This document shows positions 1 to 7,477 of a stretch of 44,882 bases of DNA, one piece after another (positions within the stretch are counted from its first letter, which is position 1; each line of letters begins with the position of its first letter). The translations under genes were made by a program, and so were the position numbers. The notes beneath the pieces were generated by a model. It ran no database searches and was not told where the DNA came from. It saw nothing but the letters and a program-made list of their open reading frames with translations. Source of the stretch: Nitrospirota bacterium (GTDB lineage Bacteria > JACPQY01); NCBI GenBank assembly GCA_016190245.1, contig JACPQY010000024.1:185620-230501 (forward strand), in the 5' to 3' direction.

Positions 1-543
1 GTGAACAAAGGGCCGAACGCCATCGACCTCAACACGGTGATTCTCATTCTGCTCGTTCTGTCGCTGTGGCTGCATCGGAGCACAAAGAGGTTTCTCTCGG
101 AGGCCGAGGAGGGAACCCGGGCAATCTGGGGCGTGCTGATCCAATTCCCTCTCTACTCGGGCATCTTCGGCGTGATCAAGTCCTCCGGCCTTCAGGACGT
201 GCTGGCCGATGCCTTCGTCGCCCTCTCATCGCCGGAACGGTTTCCCTTTCTCACGCTCGTCTACTCGGGCGTCCTCAACTACTTCGTGCCGTCCGGCGGC
301 GCCAAGTTCGCCATCGAGGCGCCCTACATCATGGAAGCCGCCCAGCGGCTGGGCGTAGAGTACCCGAGAACGATCCTGGCCTATGCGTGGGGCGACACGC
401 TTACGGACATCATCCAGCCCTTCTGGGCCATCCCGCTGCTCGGCTTCGCCAAGGTGGAGTTCCGTGAGATCATGGGCTACTGCCTGCTCTACTTCTTCAT
501 CTACGCGCCGCTCGTGATGGCCGCGTTCTACTTCTGGGGCTGA
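1..543 (+). CDS. atoE: Short-chain fatty acid transporter, AtoE family (C-terminal part)
   Basis: The last 180 residues of an AtoE/TIGR00366-type permease, which imports short-chain fatty acids such as acetoacetate or butyrate across the inner membrane. The frame is open from base 1, so the gene almost certainly begins outside the window; the full family is about 440 residues. The translation is strongly hydrophobic, with at least four likely membrane segments, and carries the family-typical stretches NYFVPSGGAKFAIEAPY and WGDTLTDIIQPFWAIPLLG. It is convergent with the ATPase gene that follows. The GTG at base 1 is probably an internal valine codon. Confidence 0.85.
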   Translation: MNKGPNAIDLNTVILILLVLSLWLHRSTKRFLSEAEEGTRAIWGVLIQFPLYSGIFGVIKSSGLQDVLADAFVALSSPERFPFLTLVYSGVLNYFVPSGGAKFAIEAPYIMEAAQRLGVEYPRTILAYAWGDTLTDIIQPFWAIPLLGFAKVEFREIMGYCLLYFFIYAPLVMAAFYFWG

Positions 544-657
544 ACGCCCCGCGCCGCCGGCCTCAGCCCCCTTTCCCCGCGGCGCCATCCGGGGGCGCAT
601 TCTCCCGCTACTCTCGACGCGCAGAGCGCAAATCGAACCTTCACCTCATCTCCCCCC

Positions 658-1803
658 TCAGCTTCCCGACAGCAGATCGATTGTCGCCGTGAGGTTGAGG
701 GAAGCCTCGTTGCCCGCCGAGGCCACCCGCTCCGTCCGGGATACCAGGACGAGCTTGTCTGCCCCCACCAAGCCTCCAGCCTTTCGCAGCCGATCGAAAT
801 CCTCCCGTCCCGGCGCGGAGCTCAGCTTGATCTCGAAGGCCCATCTCCGACTGTCCATCTCGATCAGCAGGTCGATTTCAGTTCCGTCGCTCGTTCGGAA
901 GAAATACGGTCGGAAGGTCCTGCCTTCGGCCTGCAAGGTGTTTAGAATCTGCTCGATCACGAAGCCCTCCCAGCTCGCCCCCACCCATGGCCGTACAAGT
1001 AGCTCCCGGCGGGTGGGGATCCCGAGGAGGGCGTGGAGGAGACCCGTATCCCGCCAGAAAATCTTGTGCGCTTTTACGAGTCGCTTTCCAAGATTGGCGT
1101 GGAAGGGGCGCAGCCGTCGAATCAGAAACGCCGCCTCCAGGAACTCCAGATACCCATCCACGGTGTGGTAGCTGAGTCCCAGGCTTCGCCCAATCTCGGA
1201 GGCGTTCCACATGGACCCGTGCCTGGCCGCGAGCATGAGCATGAAGCGCTTGGTCGCGGCGGGCTTGGCCGGCAACCCCCAGTCGGGAAGGTCTCGTTGT
1301 GCCATCAGGTCCAGGTAGTTCGACTGCCAGGACGGGAAACGTCGCGCCCGCAGAAGGCCGCCATCGGGGAAACCGCCCGTCAGCCACAGGCGATCCATGG
1401 GCGCCTTCGGCGCCTCGCCCAGAACAAACGGTGTCAATTCACAGAGCGCCAGCCGACCCGCCAGCGATTCGGACACCTCGCGCATCAGGCCCGGCGAGAC
1501 GGAGCCGAGCAGGAGGAAGCGGCCGTTTTCCCTCCGCCGCTCGTCGATGGCGCCTCGGATCCGGGGGAAGACCTCCGGGAACGACTGCGCCTCGTCCAGC
1601 ACCGTCAGGCCCGTTGAGGCGGTCAGATCCCGCCACTCGATGTCGAGCCGGAGACGATCCGCCTCCTGCTCGAGATCGAAATATCGCCGGCTGAGCGTCC
1701 GCGCGAGCGTCGTCTTGCCGACCTGGCGGGGGCCGACCAGCGCCACGGCCGGAAACTCCCGCAGGAGGCGCTTGACGCGGGTCGACACCTTCCGCTGGAT
1801 CAC
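658..1803 (-). CDS. AAA ATPase with C-terminal DUF4143 domain
   Basis: A 381-residue protein of the widespread, poorly characterised AAA_14/DUF4143 family. Near the N-terminus is a Walker A motif (GPRQVGKTT, about residues 24-32), then LTVLDEAQ as Walker B. The C-terminal DUF4143 half has the order GTEIDLLIE ... AFEIKLSS, which resembles a PD-(D/E)XK nuclease core. The middle holds a winged-helix-like segment (ASEIGRSLGLSYHTVDGYLEFLE). The start is GTG; a consensus TATAAT lies 7 nt upstream, so the mRNA is probably leaderless. The gene stands alone. The upstream 45 bp are much more AT-rich than the rest of the window, which may mark acquisition by transfer. The family's cellular role is unknown. 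Confidence 0.9.
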   Translation of the reverse strand: MIQRKVSTRVKRLLREFPAVALVGPRQVGKTTLARTLSRRYFDLEQEADRLRLDIEWRDLTASTGLTVLDEAQSFPEVFPRIRGAIDERRRENGRFLLLGSVSPGLMREVSESLAGRLALCELTPFVLGEAPKAPMDRLWLTGGFPDGGLLRARRFPSWQSNYLDLMAQRDLPDWGLPAKPAATKRFMLMLAARHGSMWNASEIGRSLGLSYHTVDGYLEFLEAAFLIRRLRPFHANLGKRLVKAHKIFWRDTGLLHALLGIPTRRELLVRPWVGASWEGFVIEQILNTLQAEGRTFRPYFFRTSDGTEIDLLIEMDSRRWAFEIKLSSAPGREDFDRLRKAGGLVGADKLVLVSRTERVASAGNEASLNLTATIDLLSGS

Positions 1804-1810
1804 GTTTTAC

Positions 1811-1839
1811 ATTATAGAAGTCTATTTCTATTTATGCAA
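1811..1839 (-). promoter_or_regulatory. Sigma70-like promoter of the DUF4143 ATPase gene
   Basis: On the minus strand, TTGCAT (1834-1839), a 17-nt spacer and a perfect TATAAT (1811-1816). Only 7 nt separate the -10 box from the GTG start at 1803, so transcription should begin at or next to the start codon. Confidence 0.75.
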
Positions 1840-1960
1840 GCTCGCCTACGCGGAGCCCGCCACCCCGTTCCCCTCGCCTCTCCCACAAGGATCCTCTTTC
1901 ACTCTCCGGGAGGCGTAGAACCTGGATTGAGGCCTCGCACCGCTGTCCGCTTTCCCGGCG

Positions 1961-2323
1961 CTAGCCCTCGGTCTTGTCCGCCAACTCAATCAAGCTCAAG
2001 AACACGTCCCTCACGATCCGTGCCTCGCGTCGCCCCAGACGTTGCAACCGGCGCGAAAACTCCCGCGCAAGCTTCTCCTTTTCGCGCGTGTCGTGCCGCT
2101 CGTCTCCTTCCAGCAGGTCGTGGATCTCGAGCCCCACGGCCGCACCCACGTCCATCAGCAGCTTGAGGGTAGGGTTGGACTCGACACCCCGCTCGATCCG
2201 GCTGACGGTCTCGGCCGTCACGCGGGCGGCCTCCGCCACGCTCTCCTGCGTCAGGCCTTTCACCAGCCGCGCATGCCGAACCCTTGCGCCGATCTCCACG
2301 AGGACACCATCCATCTTCGCCAT
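1961..2323 (-). CDS. XRE-family helix-turn-helix regulator
   Basis: A 120-residue DNA-binding protein. Residues about 8-68 form a Cro/CI-type HTH (ARVRHARLVKGLTQESVAEA ... VTAETVSRIERG), followed by a charged helical tail (about 75-115) that may dimerise. The start ATG at 2323 is preceded by GGAGG at a good distance, one of the few strong Shine-Dalgarno sites in this part of the window. It is divergent from the FN3 lipoprotein gene at 2425, with about 100 bp between start codons, so it may control that promoter. The target is not visible from sequence. Confidence 0.88.
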   Translation of the reverse strand: MAKMDGVLVEIGARVRHARLVKGLTQESVAEAARVTAETVSRIERGVESNPTLKLLMDVGAAVGLEIHDLLEGDERHDTREKEKLAREFSRRLQRLGRREARIVRDVFLSLIELADKTEG

Positions 2324-2386
2324 GGGCCACCTCCGTGGAGGGTACGGAAGCACCCCCGGCGAATGAAGGATCATTAGATCTGGTCC

Positions 2387-2415
2387 TTGACTTATATCCC
2401 ATCACGCGCTATGGT
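2387..2415 (+). promoter_or_regulatory. Promoter of the FN3 lipoprotein gene
   Basis: TTGACT (2387-2392), a 17-nt spacer and TATGGT (2410-2415). The ATG at 2425 follows after 9 nt, giving a predicted leader of only 2-3 nt. Confidence 0.6.
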
Positions 2416-2424
2416 CCGCGCCGG

Positions 2425-4149
2425 ATGGGGGTGGCACCTTGCCTTTCGGCGACCGGTCTCCGGCTGGTATTGGCCGGTGCCCTGCTCCTCTCAGCCCCGG
2501 GCTGCGGGTGGGTCGTGGATTTCTTCCGGGACGAGGACACCGACAGCCAAGCTGAGTTGGTCGTCCCCGCTGACTCGATCCCTGTGGTCGTGGCAGTCCC
2601 CCTCACACCTGAGCAGGCGGCGGCTTTGGCGGGCGTGTCACGAACGGACGACCTCTCGCGGGCGGACGACCTTGTCGTGGATGTGCTGGTTAACGACCAG
2701 ACGGCCGCCGATGCCGTCCGCGGCGGCGTGAGGGCGGGCGTCCGGGGCGGTGTGCGAGCAGGCGTCCGCGCGGGGGTCCGTGCCGTGGCCCAAAGACAGG
2801 CCGGGAGCGATGGTGAGACTATCTCCTTCGTGGCACAAGTGGCCATCCCCAAGGAATTGGTCCGCGGGGGGGAGAACTCGCTCGTCGCCCGGATCCGACC
2901 CGTAGACAGTCCCGACGCCCACCTCTTCCAAATCAAAACGAAAGTCGGGTTCGCGGGCGGCGAGGAGGGCGCGACCCGTGAGATCCAAGAAAGGAATCTG
3001 GCCCCCGAGGAAGTCGAACTTCCAGATGCGGACCGGGACGGCGTCTCCACGCTCCTCGAAGCGGTAAGTCTCGGCGTCTCCGCGGCGCTCGATGGGGGGG
3101 CCAAGCCGACGGAAGACGAAGTTCGGGCGGCCATCGAGAAGTTCGCGGCAAAGCTGATCGCGGAGATGAAGAGGCAGGGGCTGATCGTAAGCGTGGACCC
3201 GAGCAAGATCGACTTCACGCCACCGGTCGGGGGCCTAGCGTTCGCGGAGGGGGACGTGCCTGCCAGCCACCTTCCCGGGTGCGAGTCAGACAAGATCGCG
3301 CCTACAACAGACACCATCGAAACCCTTGAGACGGCGGCCACGATTGTCCTTTGCGCCAACGAGCCGGCCCGATTCCAATGTTCGTTGGACGGTGCACCCC
3401 CCGCGCCCTGTCTCAGCCCCCTGTCCTTGAGCGGCCTCGATTTCGGGCGGCACTCGATCGCGGTCGTGACGGCAGACGGCAACGGGAACACGCAAGTCCA
3501 GATGCTCACGTTCAGGTGGCAGGTCGTCCCGAAGAGCCTCCCCGCGCCCACGGGACTGGCGGCCACAGCCGGTGACGGCGGCGTCACTCTCAGGTGGGAC
3601 ACCGTCGCGGGGGCGACCGCATACAAGGTCTACTACGGCACAAGCGCCGGGGCGATGGTGAGCACCCTTCGCTCCACGGAACCCTCGACCTCGATCGGGG
3701 GACTTCAGAACGGCACAACCTACCACTTTGCCGTGGCCGCGCTCGCTGGGGAAAAAGAGAGTGAGAAAAGCGCGACGGTCTCCGCCACTCCCTTCACGGG
3801 CGGGCAGACGATCCTTTCACCCCCCACCGGTCTGGTGGCGACGGCCGGAAACGGGGAGGTCACGCTCGCGTGGACCGCAGCGGCCAGCGCTGCAGGCTAC
3901 AACATCTACTACGGCACGTCGGCCGAGCAACTCACCTCGACGATCACCGCCTCAAGCACCACGATCATCGTGGGTGGTCTCACGAACGGGACGGCCTACT
4001 ACTTCGCCGTGGCCGCCGTCGGCGCCCCGGGGACGGAGAGCGCAAAATCGGAGGCCGTGAAGGCCACCCCGGTGGCCGCGTCCGTCCCCGTCGGAAGTCC
4101 CATGTGCGCCCTGGATGCGTCGACGGTCAACGCGTGCACGTTGGGATAA
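2425..4149 (+). CDS. Lipoprotein with two fibronectin type III domains
   Basis: A 574-residue exported protein. The N-terminus has a lipoprotein signal with lipobox LSAPGC, giving a lipidated cysteine near residue 26. It is followed by a mature region with a VR[GA]G tandem repeat (about residues 98-121), a region rich in charged helices, and two C-terminal FN3 domains (about residues 373-458 and 465-552) opening with PAPTGLAATAG and SPPTGLVATAG and sharing the YYGTSA signature. The repeats suggest a surface adhesion or binding role, which is inference. An earlier in-frame start near 2284 is rejected because it would put 47 non-signal residues ahead of the signal peptide. Divergent from the XRE regulator. 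Confidence 0.85.
   Translation: MGVAPCLSATGLRLVLAGALLLSAPGCGWVVDFFRDEDTDSQAELVVPADSIPVVVAVPLTPEQAAALAGVSRTDDLSRADDLVVDVLVNDQTAADAVRGGVRAGVRGGVRAGVRAGVRAVAQRQAGSDGETISFVAQVAIPKELVRGGENSLVARIRPVDSPDAHLFQIKTKVGFAGGEEGATREIQERNLAPEEVELPDADRDGVSTLLEAVSLGVSAALDGGAKPTEDEVRAAIEKFAAKLIAEMKRQGLIVSVDPSKIDFTPPVGGLAFAEGDVPASHLPGCESDKIAPTTDTIETLETAATIVLCANEPARFQCSLDGAPPAPCLSPLSLSGLDFGRHSIAVVTADGNGNTQVQMLTFRWQVVPKSLPAPTGLAATAGDGGVTLRWDTVAGATAYKVYYGTSAGAMVSTLRSTEPSTSIGGLQNGTTYHFAVAALAGEKESEKSATVSATPFTGGQTILSPPTGLVATAGNGEVTLAWTAAASAAGYNIYYGTSAEQLTSTITASSTTIIVGGLTNGTAYYFAVAAVGAPGTESAKSEAVKATPVAASVPVGSPMCALDASTVNACTLG
2716..2787 (+). repeat. Six 12-bp units encoding VR(G/A)G tetrapeptides
   Basis: Six consecutive degenerate 12-nt units encode Val-Arg-(Gly/Ala)-Gly-like tetrapeptides within the FN3 lipoprotein. 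The units differ at synonymous positions (for example cgc, agg, cgg and cga for Arg), so the peptide pattern has been kept while the DNA diverged. Confidence 0.75.
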
Positions 4150-4174
4150 CGGGAGAAAGGCCGGGGCCGAGCGA

Positions 4175-4444
4175 CTACGGCTTGAAGAAGGCGAACAGGA
4201 TGGCCGTGAGGACGCCGACGATCGAGGCAAACTGACCGATCCAGAAGATGAACATCCACTTGATCAATTCGGCCCGCAGATTCGACAGACCCTTCTCCAA
4301 CTCATCCCGCGTGGCAAGCGCCTTGAGTTCGTGCTGGAACTTCGCCTCCAGGGCCTGGTCAAACTTCTCCGCAGCGGACTTCGCCTTGGCCTCGTCCGCC
4401 CCGGCGGATCTCAAAGCTTCGTATATCTCAACGGCAATCGCCAT
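4175..4444 (-). CDS. Small coiled-coil membrane protein, DUF1640-like
   Basis: An 89-residue protein with an N-terminal amphipathic, coiled-coil-prone segment (about residues 15-60: AKAKSAAEKFDQALEAKFQH and onward) and one C-terminal membrane helix (about 63-86, WMFIFWIGQFASIVGVLTAI). This resembles the DUF1640/CCDC90 group of tail-anchored coiled-coil proteins, whose bacterial role is unknown. The ATG at 4444 has TACAAT (4458-4463) 13 nt upstream on the same strand. It is divergent from the gene at 4504 with only 59 bp between start codons, so promoters overlap. Confidence 0.75.
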   Translation of the reverse strand: MAIAVEIYEALRSAGADEAKAKSAAEKFDQALEAKFQHELKALATRDELEKGLSNLRAELIKWMFIFWIGQFASIVGVLTAILFAFFKP

Positions 4445-4503
4445 GGGGACTCTGTCGATTGTACGCCCTCGTGGATGTGATTGAAAAAGGGAAGGAGGTT
4501 TCC

Positions 4504-5340
4504 ATGAAAAGCTTGTTTGCCAAGAGCGCCCTCATCGGAGCCGGGTTGACCGCCGGTTCGCTGGCGGCGTTGGCCCTCGCCGTCACCGTCGGCACGATCA
4601 AGACCTGGACCAGCGGTGAGACGCTGACGGCGAGCGATCTCAACACGACGATCTCGAGCCTCAAGACCGCGATCGAGGGCATCCCGAACTGGACGAAGAG
4701 CGGGAGCGACGCGGTGTACACGGATGGGAAGGTGGGGATCGGGACGGCTGCGCCTGCTGCCCCGATCCATGTCACAGCCACTCTCAACAACAGCGGTAGC
4801 ACGTCCTACAGAGATACGAACAATGCACTGCACGTGGACAACCAGAGCAGCGCAGACGGCGCGACAGCCTATCTGCGCATGGAAGTCGTCGGAGACGGGT
4901 ACCACCTGGGCACCCTCCGAAACACGAACGACGATGTGGACTTCGTGATCTGGCGTGAGGTCACCTCCTCGGGGAATCATTTCGAACGGTTCCGCATCTC
5001 GAACGGTGCCGACGTGAAGGCTGCGGGCAAGTACCTGGCGTTCAGCGGATCAAACGCTGTTCCTGTGACGGCCGACAGCACCCAACAGCTCATACAGAGG
5101 GGGCGCGCCTGCGAAGCGACACCGAGCAGCAATTCGATCAGCGTGACCTTCTCACCCGCATTCTCCGCACTGCCAACGCTCGTTGGCACCTTCGACAATA
5201 ACTCGGCGGGCCACGGCACCCCCAATTTCCTGTTCATCAATTACCCGCAGTTCACCACCTCAGGAGCGACTTTCGCCCAGGATGCCGACAATAGTTCCAC
5301 CACCTCGTGTGTCCAGTGGATCGCCATCGGCCCGAAGTGA
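4504..5340 (+). CDS. Exported protein with tail-fibre-like VGIGT motif
   Basis: 278 residues starting at ATG 4504, preceded by a strong GGAAGGAGG Shine-Dalgarno. The N-terminus is a signal peptide or anchor (SALIGAGLTAGSLAALALAV). Next come WTSGETLTASDLNT, seen at the start of many phage-tail and surface-fibre-like proteins, and DGKVGIGTAAPAAPIHV, the VGIGT collar motif common in tail fibres and secreted repeat proteins. The C-terminal half is beta-rich with two cysteines near the ends (GRACEATPS, TSCVQWIAIGPK) that may pair. It lies 24 bp upstream of the FHA gene and is probably co-transcribed with it. Function unknown; a surface filament or fibre subunit is a guess. Confidence 0.75.
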   Translation: MKSLFAKSALIGAGLTAGSLAALALAVTVGTIKTWTSGETLTASDLNTTISSLKTAIEGIPNWTKSGSDAVYTDGKVGIGTAAPAAPIHVTATLNNSGSTSYRDTNNALHVDNQSSADGATAYLRMEVVGDGYHLGTLRNTNDDVDFVIWREVTSSGNHFERFRISNGADVKAAGKYLAFSGSNAVPVTADSTQQLIQRGRACEATPSSNSISVTFSPAFSALPTLVGTFDNNSAGHGTPNFLFINYPQFTTSGATFAQDADNSSTTSCVQWIAIGPK

Positions 5341-5364
5341 TCCGCGCTGGAAGGAGGAAGAGTC

Positions 5365-5826
5365 ATGCGCAAGTGTCTCAGAACGAACGGCGGAGAGATC
5401 GTGCTTCTCGGAAGCCGCACGACCATCGGTCGGGACGGCGAGAACGAGATCCAGCTCATCGATGAGCGTGTCTCGAAGCAGCATGCCCAGATCCTGCTGG
5501 AGGAAGACGGCCGCTTCGTGCTCTTCGATCTGTCGAGCCGGAACGGCACGTACGTGAAAGGCGAGCGGATCCACCGGCTCCCCCTCGAGATCGGAACGAC
5601 CTTTCAGATCCTCGATTTCGAGTTCACCTTCGACGAGATCGACGAAAACGACCCCGCCGTCCACGCCATCGAGGAACCCATCAAACTCCTCTCCGGCCCC
5701 GCCACGAGGAAAACCGTAACGGCATCGTTTCGTCTCGACCCCGATGAGCCCCAGGCCAGTGATCGAGGCCCGGCGGCCGGCAAGTCCCCCTCTTCGTCGT
5801 CAGGGCGCGGCGGCGACCGACGATGA
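5365..5826 (+). CDS. FHA-domain protein
   Basis: 153 residues with one forkhead-associated phosphothreonine-binding domain at residues 15-85: TIGRDGENEIQL, then SKQH, then SSRNGTYVKGERI, which are the conserved Gly-Arg, Ser-x-x-His and Asn-Gly blocks. The C-terminal 50 residues are low-complexity and polar (SPSSSSGRGGDRR). The ATG has a good GGAGG upstream. FHA proteins read Ser/Thr kinase signals, but no kinase is in the window. The stop codon overlaps (ATGA) the start of a gene that is cut off after 12 codons. Confidence 0.92.
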   Translation: MRKCLRTNGGEIVLLGSRTTIGRDGENEIQLIDERVSKQHAQILLEEDGRFVLFDLSSRNGTYVKGERIHRLPLEIGTTFQILDFEFTFDEIDENDPAVHAIEEPIKLLSGPATRKTVTASFRLDPDEPQASDRGPAAGKSPSSSSGRGGDRR

Positions 5827-5861
5827 AAAGGCTCCTGGCTCTTTCCTGCGCGCTGTTCTAG
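5823..5861 (+). pseudogene. Truncated signal-peptide start behind the FHA gene
   Basis: The ATG at 5823 overlaps the FHA stop codon in the classical ATGA arrangement and opens MKRLLALSCALF, which looks like the beginning of a signal peptide, before a TAG at 5859. This looks like the remnant of a translationally coupled exported partner whose body has been lost. The short length limits certainty. Confidence 0.4.
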
Positions 5862-5863
5862 AC

Positions 5864-5914
5864 AGGCGTGGGGTCAAACCTTGAGACATGACTCCCCCCT
5901 GAGCGCCCACGCCT
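5864..5914. terminator. Inverted repeat between convergent FHA and MazF genes
   Basis: AGGCGTGGG (5864-5872) and CCCACGCCT (5906-5914) are perfect 9-bp arms separated by 33 nt. The position between two convergent genes suggests a bidirectional terminator, although there is no clear T-tract. The loop carries GGGGTCAAACCTTG, a motif almost repeated at 39457-39470. Confidence 0.4.
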
Positions 5915-5953
5915 TCGCATCGCAGAGCCAAAGCCGGACCCCTGACGCCACGT

Positions 5954-6301
5954 TCATCTCCCGAGAACAACGTCGATCCCCATCATGACCTGTGCGAACC
6001 ATTTCGGCGGGAGTCGGCCGGCGCGCTTCGTCAGGAGAGCGCGGCCAAGGGTGACGATCTGTGAGGCATTTGCCACCGAGTCCTTCGGAACGCCCGTGGT
6101 GTCCTTGGGCAGCAATACGTTTCCAGGAGCACGGGACCACGCCAGGTTGCTCGTCAGCGGAACGCATACGACGGTCGCGATCCTGCTCCGGTTGATGTGA
6201 TCCCCTTGCACAATCAGGACGGGCCGTCGGAAGCCCGGTCCGGAGCCTCCAGGAACGTCAAGATCCGCCCACCACACCTCGCCTTGCGATACCTCTACCA
6301 C
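5954..6301 (-). CDS. mazF: MazF/PemK-type endoribonuclease toxin
   Basis: 115 residues of the PemK/MazF family, which cleave mRNA at short sequences. Family marks are QGEVWWADLD near the N-terminus, RRPVLIVQ, VVCVPLTSN and the later GVPKDSVANASQIVTLGR, which matches the conserved region around the catalytic Thr/Ser. The start is GTG at 6301, overlapping the antitoxin stop codon by 7 bp, so translation is coupled. Convergent with the FHA gene. Confidence 0.93.
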   Translation of the reverse strand: MVEVSQGEVWWADLDVPGGSGPGFRRPVLIVQGDHINRSRIATVVCVPLTSNLAWSRAPGNVLLPKDTTGVPKDSVANASQIVTLGRALLTKRAGRLPPKWFAQVMMGIDVVLGR

Positions 6302-6531
6302 TCGCTGCGCTCCCGGATCCGTCGAGCTGCCGCGGCAGTGAAGGCGTCAACGGGTTCCTCAAGTTGATCTACGACGCGGTCCATCGCTTCGGTGACCTCG
6401 TCCGGCGCGTGGCGCAAGAGGTACTCCGAAAGGGCATCAGCATACAAGCGGCTTCGGGACTTCTTGGCCCGGCGGGCGTGTCTTTCGGCCGCCCGGAAGA
6501 CGTTATCCGGAACCGACACAGCGGTTTTCAT
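6295..6531 (-). CDS. Ribbon-helix-helix antitoxin of the MazF pair
   Basis: 78 residues. The N-terminus (MKTAVSVPDNVFRAAERHAR) is a typical RHH DNA-binding strand and helix, followed by a second helix (SRSRLYADALSEYLLRH) and a charged C-terminal tail (PVDAFTAAAARRIRERSEW) that would bind and block the toxin. The ATG at 6531 is chosen because the 18 residues upstream do not resemble the family and because TATACT ends 6 nt before it. The protein should neutralise MazF and repress its own promoter. Confidence 0.88.
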   Translation of the reverse strand: MKTAVSVPDNVFRAAERHARRAKKSRSRLYADALSEYLLRHAPDEVTEAMDRVVDQLEEPVDAFTAAAARRIRERSEW

Positions 6532-6536
6532 ACCAT

Positions 6537-6547
6537 CAGTATAACTG
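6537..6547 (-). promoter_or_regulatory. Antitoxin -10 box inside a small operator-like palindrome
   Basis: The minus strand reads CAGTTATACTG here, a palindrome with 4-bp arms that contains the -10 hexamer TATACT (6538-6543). The antitoxin ATG lies 6 nt downstream, so the transcript is probably leaderless, and RHH binding would cover the promoter. The -35 element is weak (TTGCGG with a 16-nt spacer). Confidence 0.5.
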
Positions 6548-6615
6548 AACGGCCCGCTTCCGCAAGTCCCGTGCCTCTGTCGCACGTGGCCGTCCCCCGG
6601 ATGGCGACGGTGCTG

Positions 6616-7218
6616 TCAGGCTGACCTGTGCTTCTCCGCTGTGAACCACGCAAACGCGCCCCCAAGTTTCTCGGTTGCCTGCGGCGCGAGGCCGGCCTCT
6701 TCAATCCCCTTCCGGAACTCAGCGGCATCGAAACGATCCGCCTGGGGATGGTCGAAGAGGCGTCGCACAACGGGATGCCGGATGAAGGCACCCAATACCT
6801 CTTCCGCGTAGAAACGCCCGCCCGGTTTGAGCACCCGCGCGATCTCGCGAAGGGAGAATCGCCACTGCGGGATGTGGTGGATGATGCCGAAATCGAAGAC
6901 GGCGTCGTAGGTGTCGTTCTCGACCGGGATGGTTGTCGCGTCCCCCACCCAGAGCCTCGCGTTCGAGCCTCGTCGCCCGAGTCTCCGCCGCGCGCGGGCC
7001 ACCATGCGGGGGTCGAGGTCGAACCCGTCCACGGAGTGCGCGCCAAAGACATCCAAAATCAGACCCGCCCCCACCCCGCGGCCGCACCCCACCTCAAGCG
7101 CCCTGCCACCGTTCATCGCCCCCCCCATCCGGAGCAGGCGGCGCGCCTCGACGTGGTGCTGCACCGCGGCCCGTACGGGGTTGTTCATGAGTGCGAACTC
7201 GAACCGGTTGAGCAACAT
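6616..7218 (-). CDS. Class I SAM-dependent methyltransferase
   Basis: 200 residues of the Methyltransferase_11 type. SAM-binding motif I is ALEVGCGRGVGAGLIL (about residues 40-55). Acidic loop GFDLDPRMV follows, then WVGDATTIPVENDTYDAV, FGIIHHI and LKPGGRFYAEE, the usual post-I and motif II-IV blocks. The substrate cannot be read from sequence. A G8 run on the coding strand (C8 at 7119-7126) lies within codons for MGGAM. The gene is divergent from korA. Confidence 0.9.
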   Translation of the reverse strand: MLLNRFEFALMNNPVRAAVQHHVEARRLLRMGGAMNGGRALEVGCGRGVGAGLILDVFGAHSVDGFDLDPRMVARARRRLGRRGSNARLWVGDATTIPVENDTYDAVFDFGIIHHIPQWRFSLREIARVLKPGGRFYAEEVLGAFIRHPVVRRLFDHPQADRFDAAEFRKGIEEAGLAPQATEKLGGAFAWFTAEKHRSA

Positions 7219-7477
7219 GGGCTACTCTTCGCGAGTATCGTTCGAGTGTTGGGAAAAGTCCATCATGCGGGCTGTCCTAGGACCAAGCAGAAGTCCGGTC
7301 CAGACCCCGACTTGAAGACCCGGGAGGTACATGATAGCCTATGCACTGTGGAATGATGACATGAGGCGAGAAACCCATTATTCGAGGCGGTCGACACCCC
7401 GTCCCCCGTGTGCCCACGCAGGCACAGGGCACGGGGAACGCGCCGGCTGACGCTCGGCCCCACAAGCCGCACCACCC

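Noticed and set aside
2409-3626. A 405-codon antisense frame in the FN3 lipoprotein
   Set aside because: Low-complexity Ser/Arg/Thr translation, no start signal, complete overlap with a well-supported gene.
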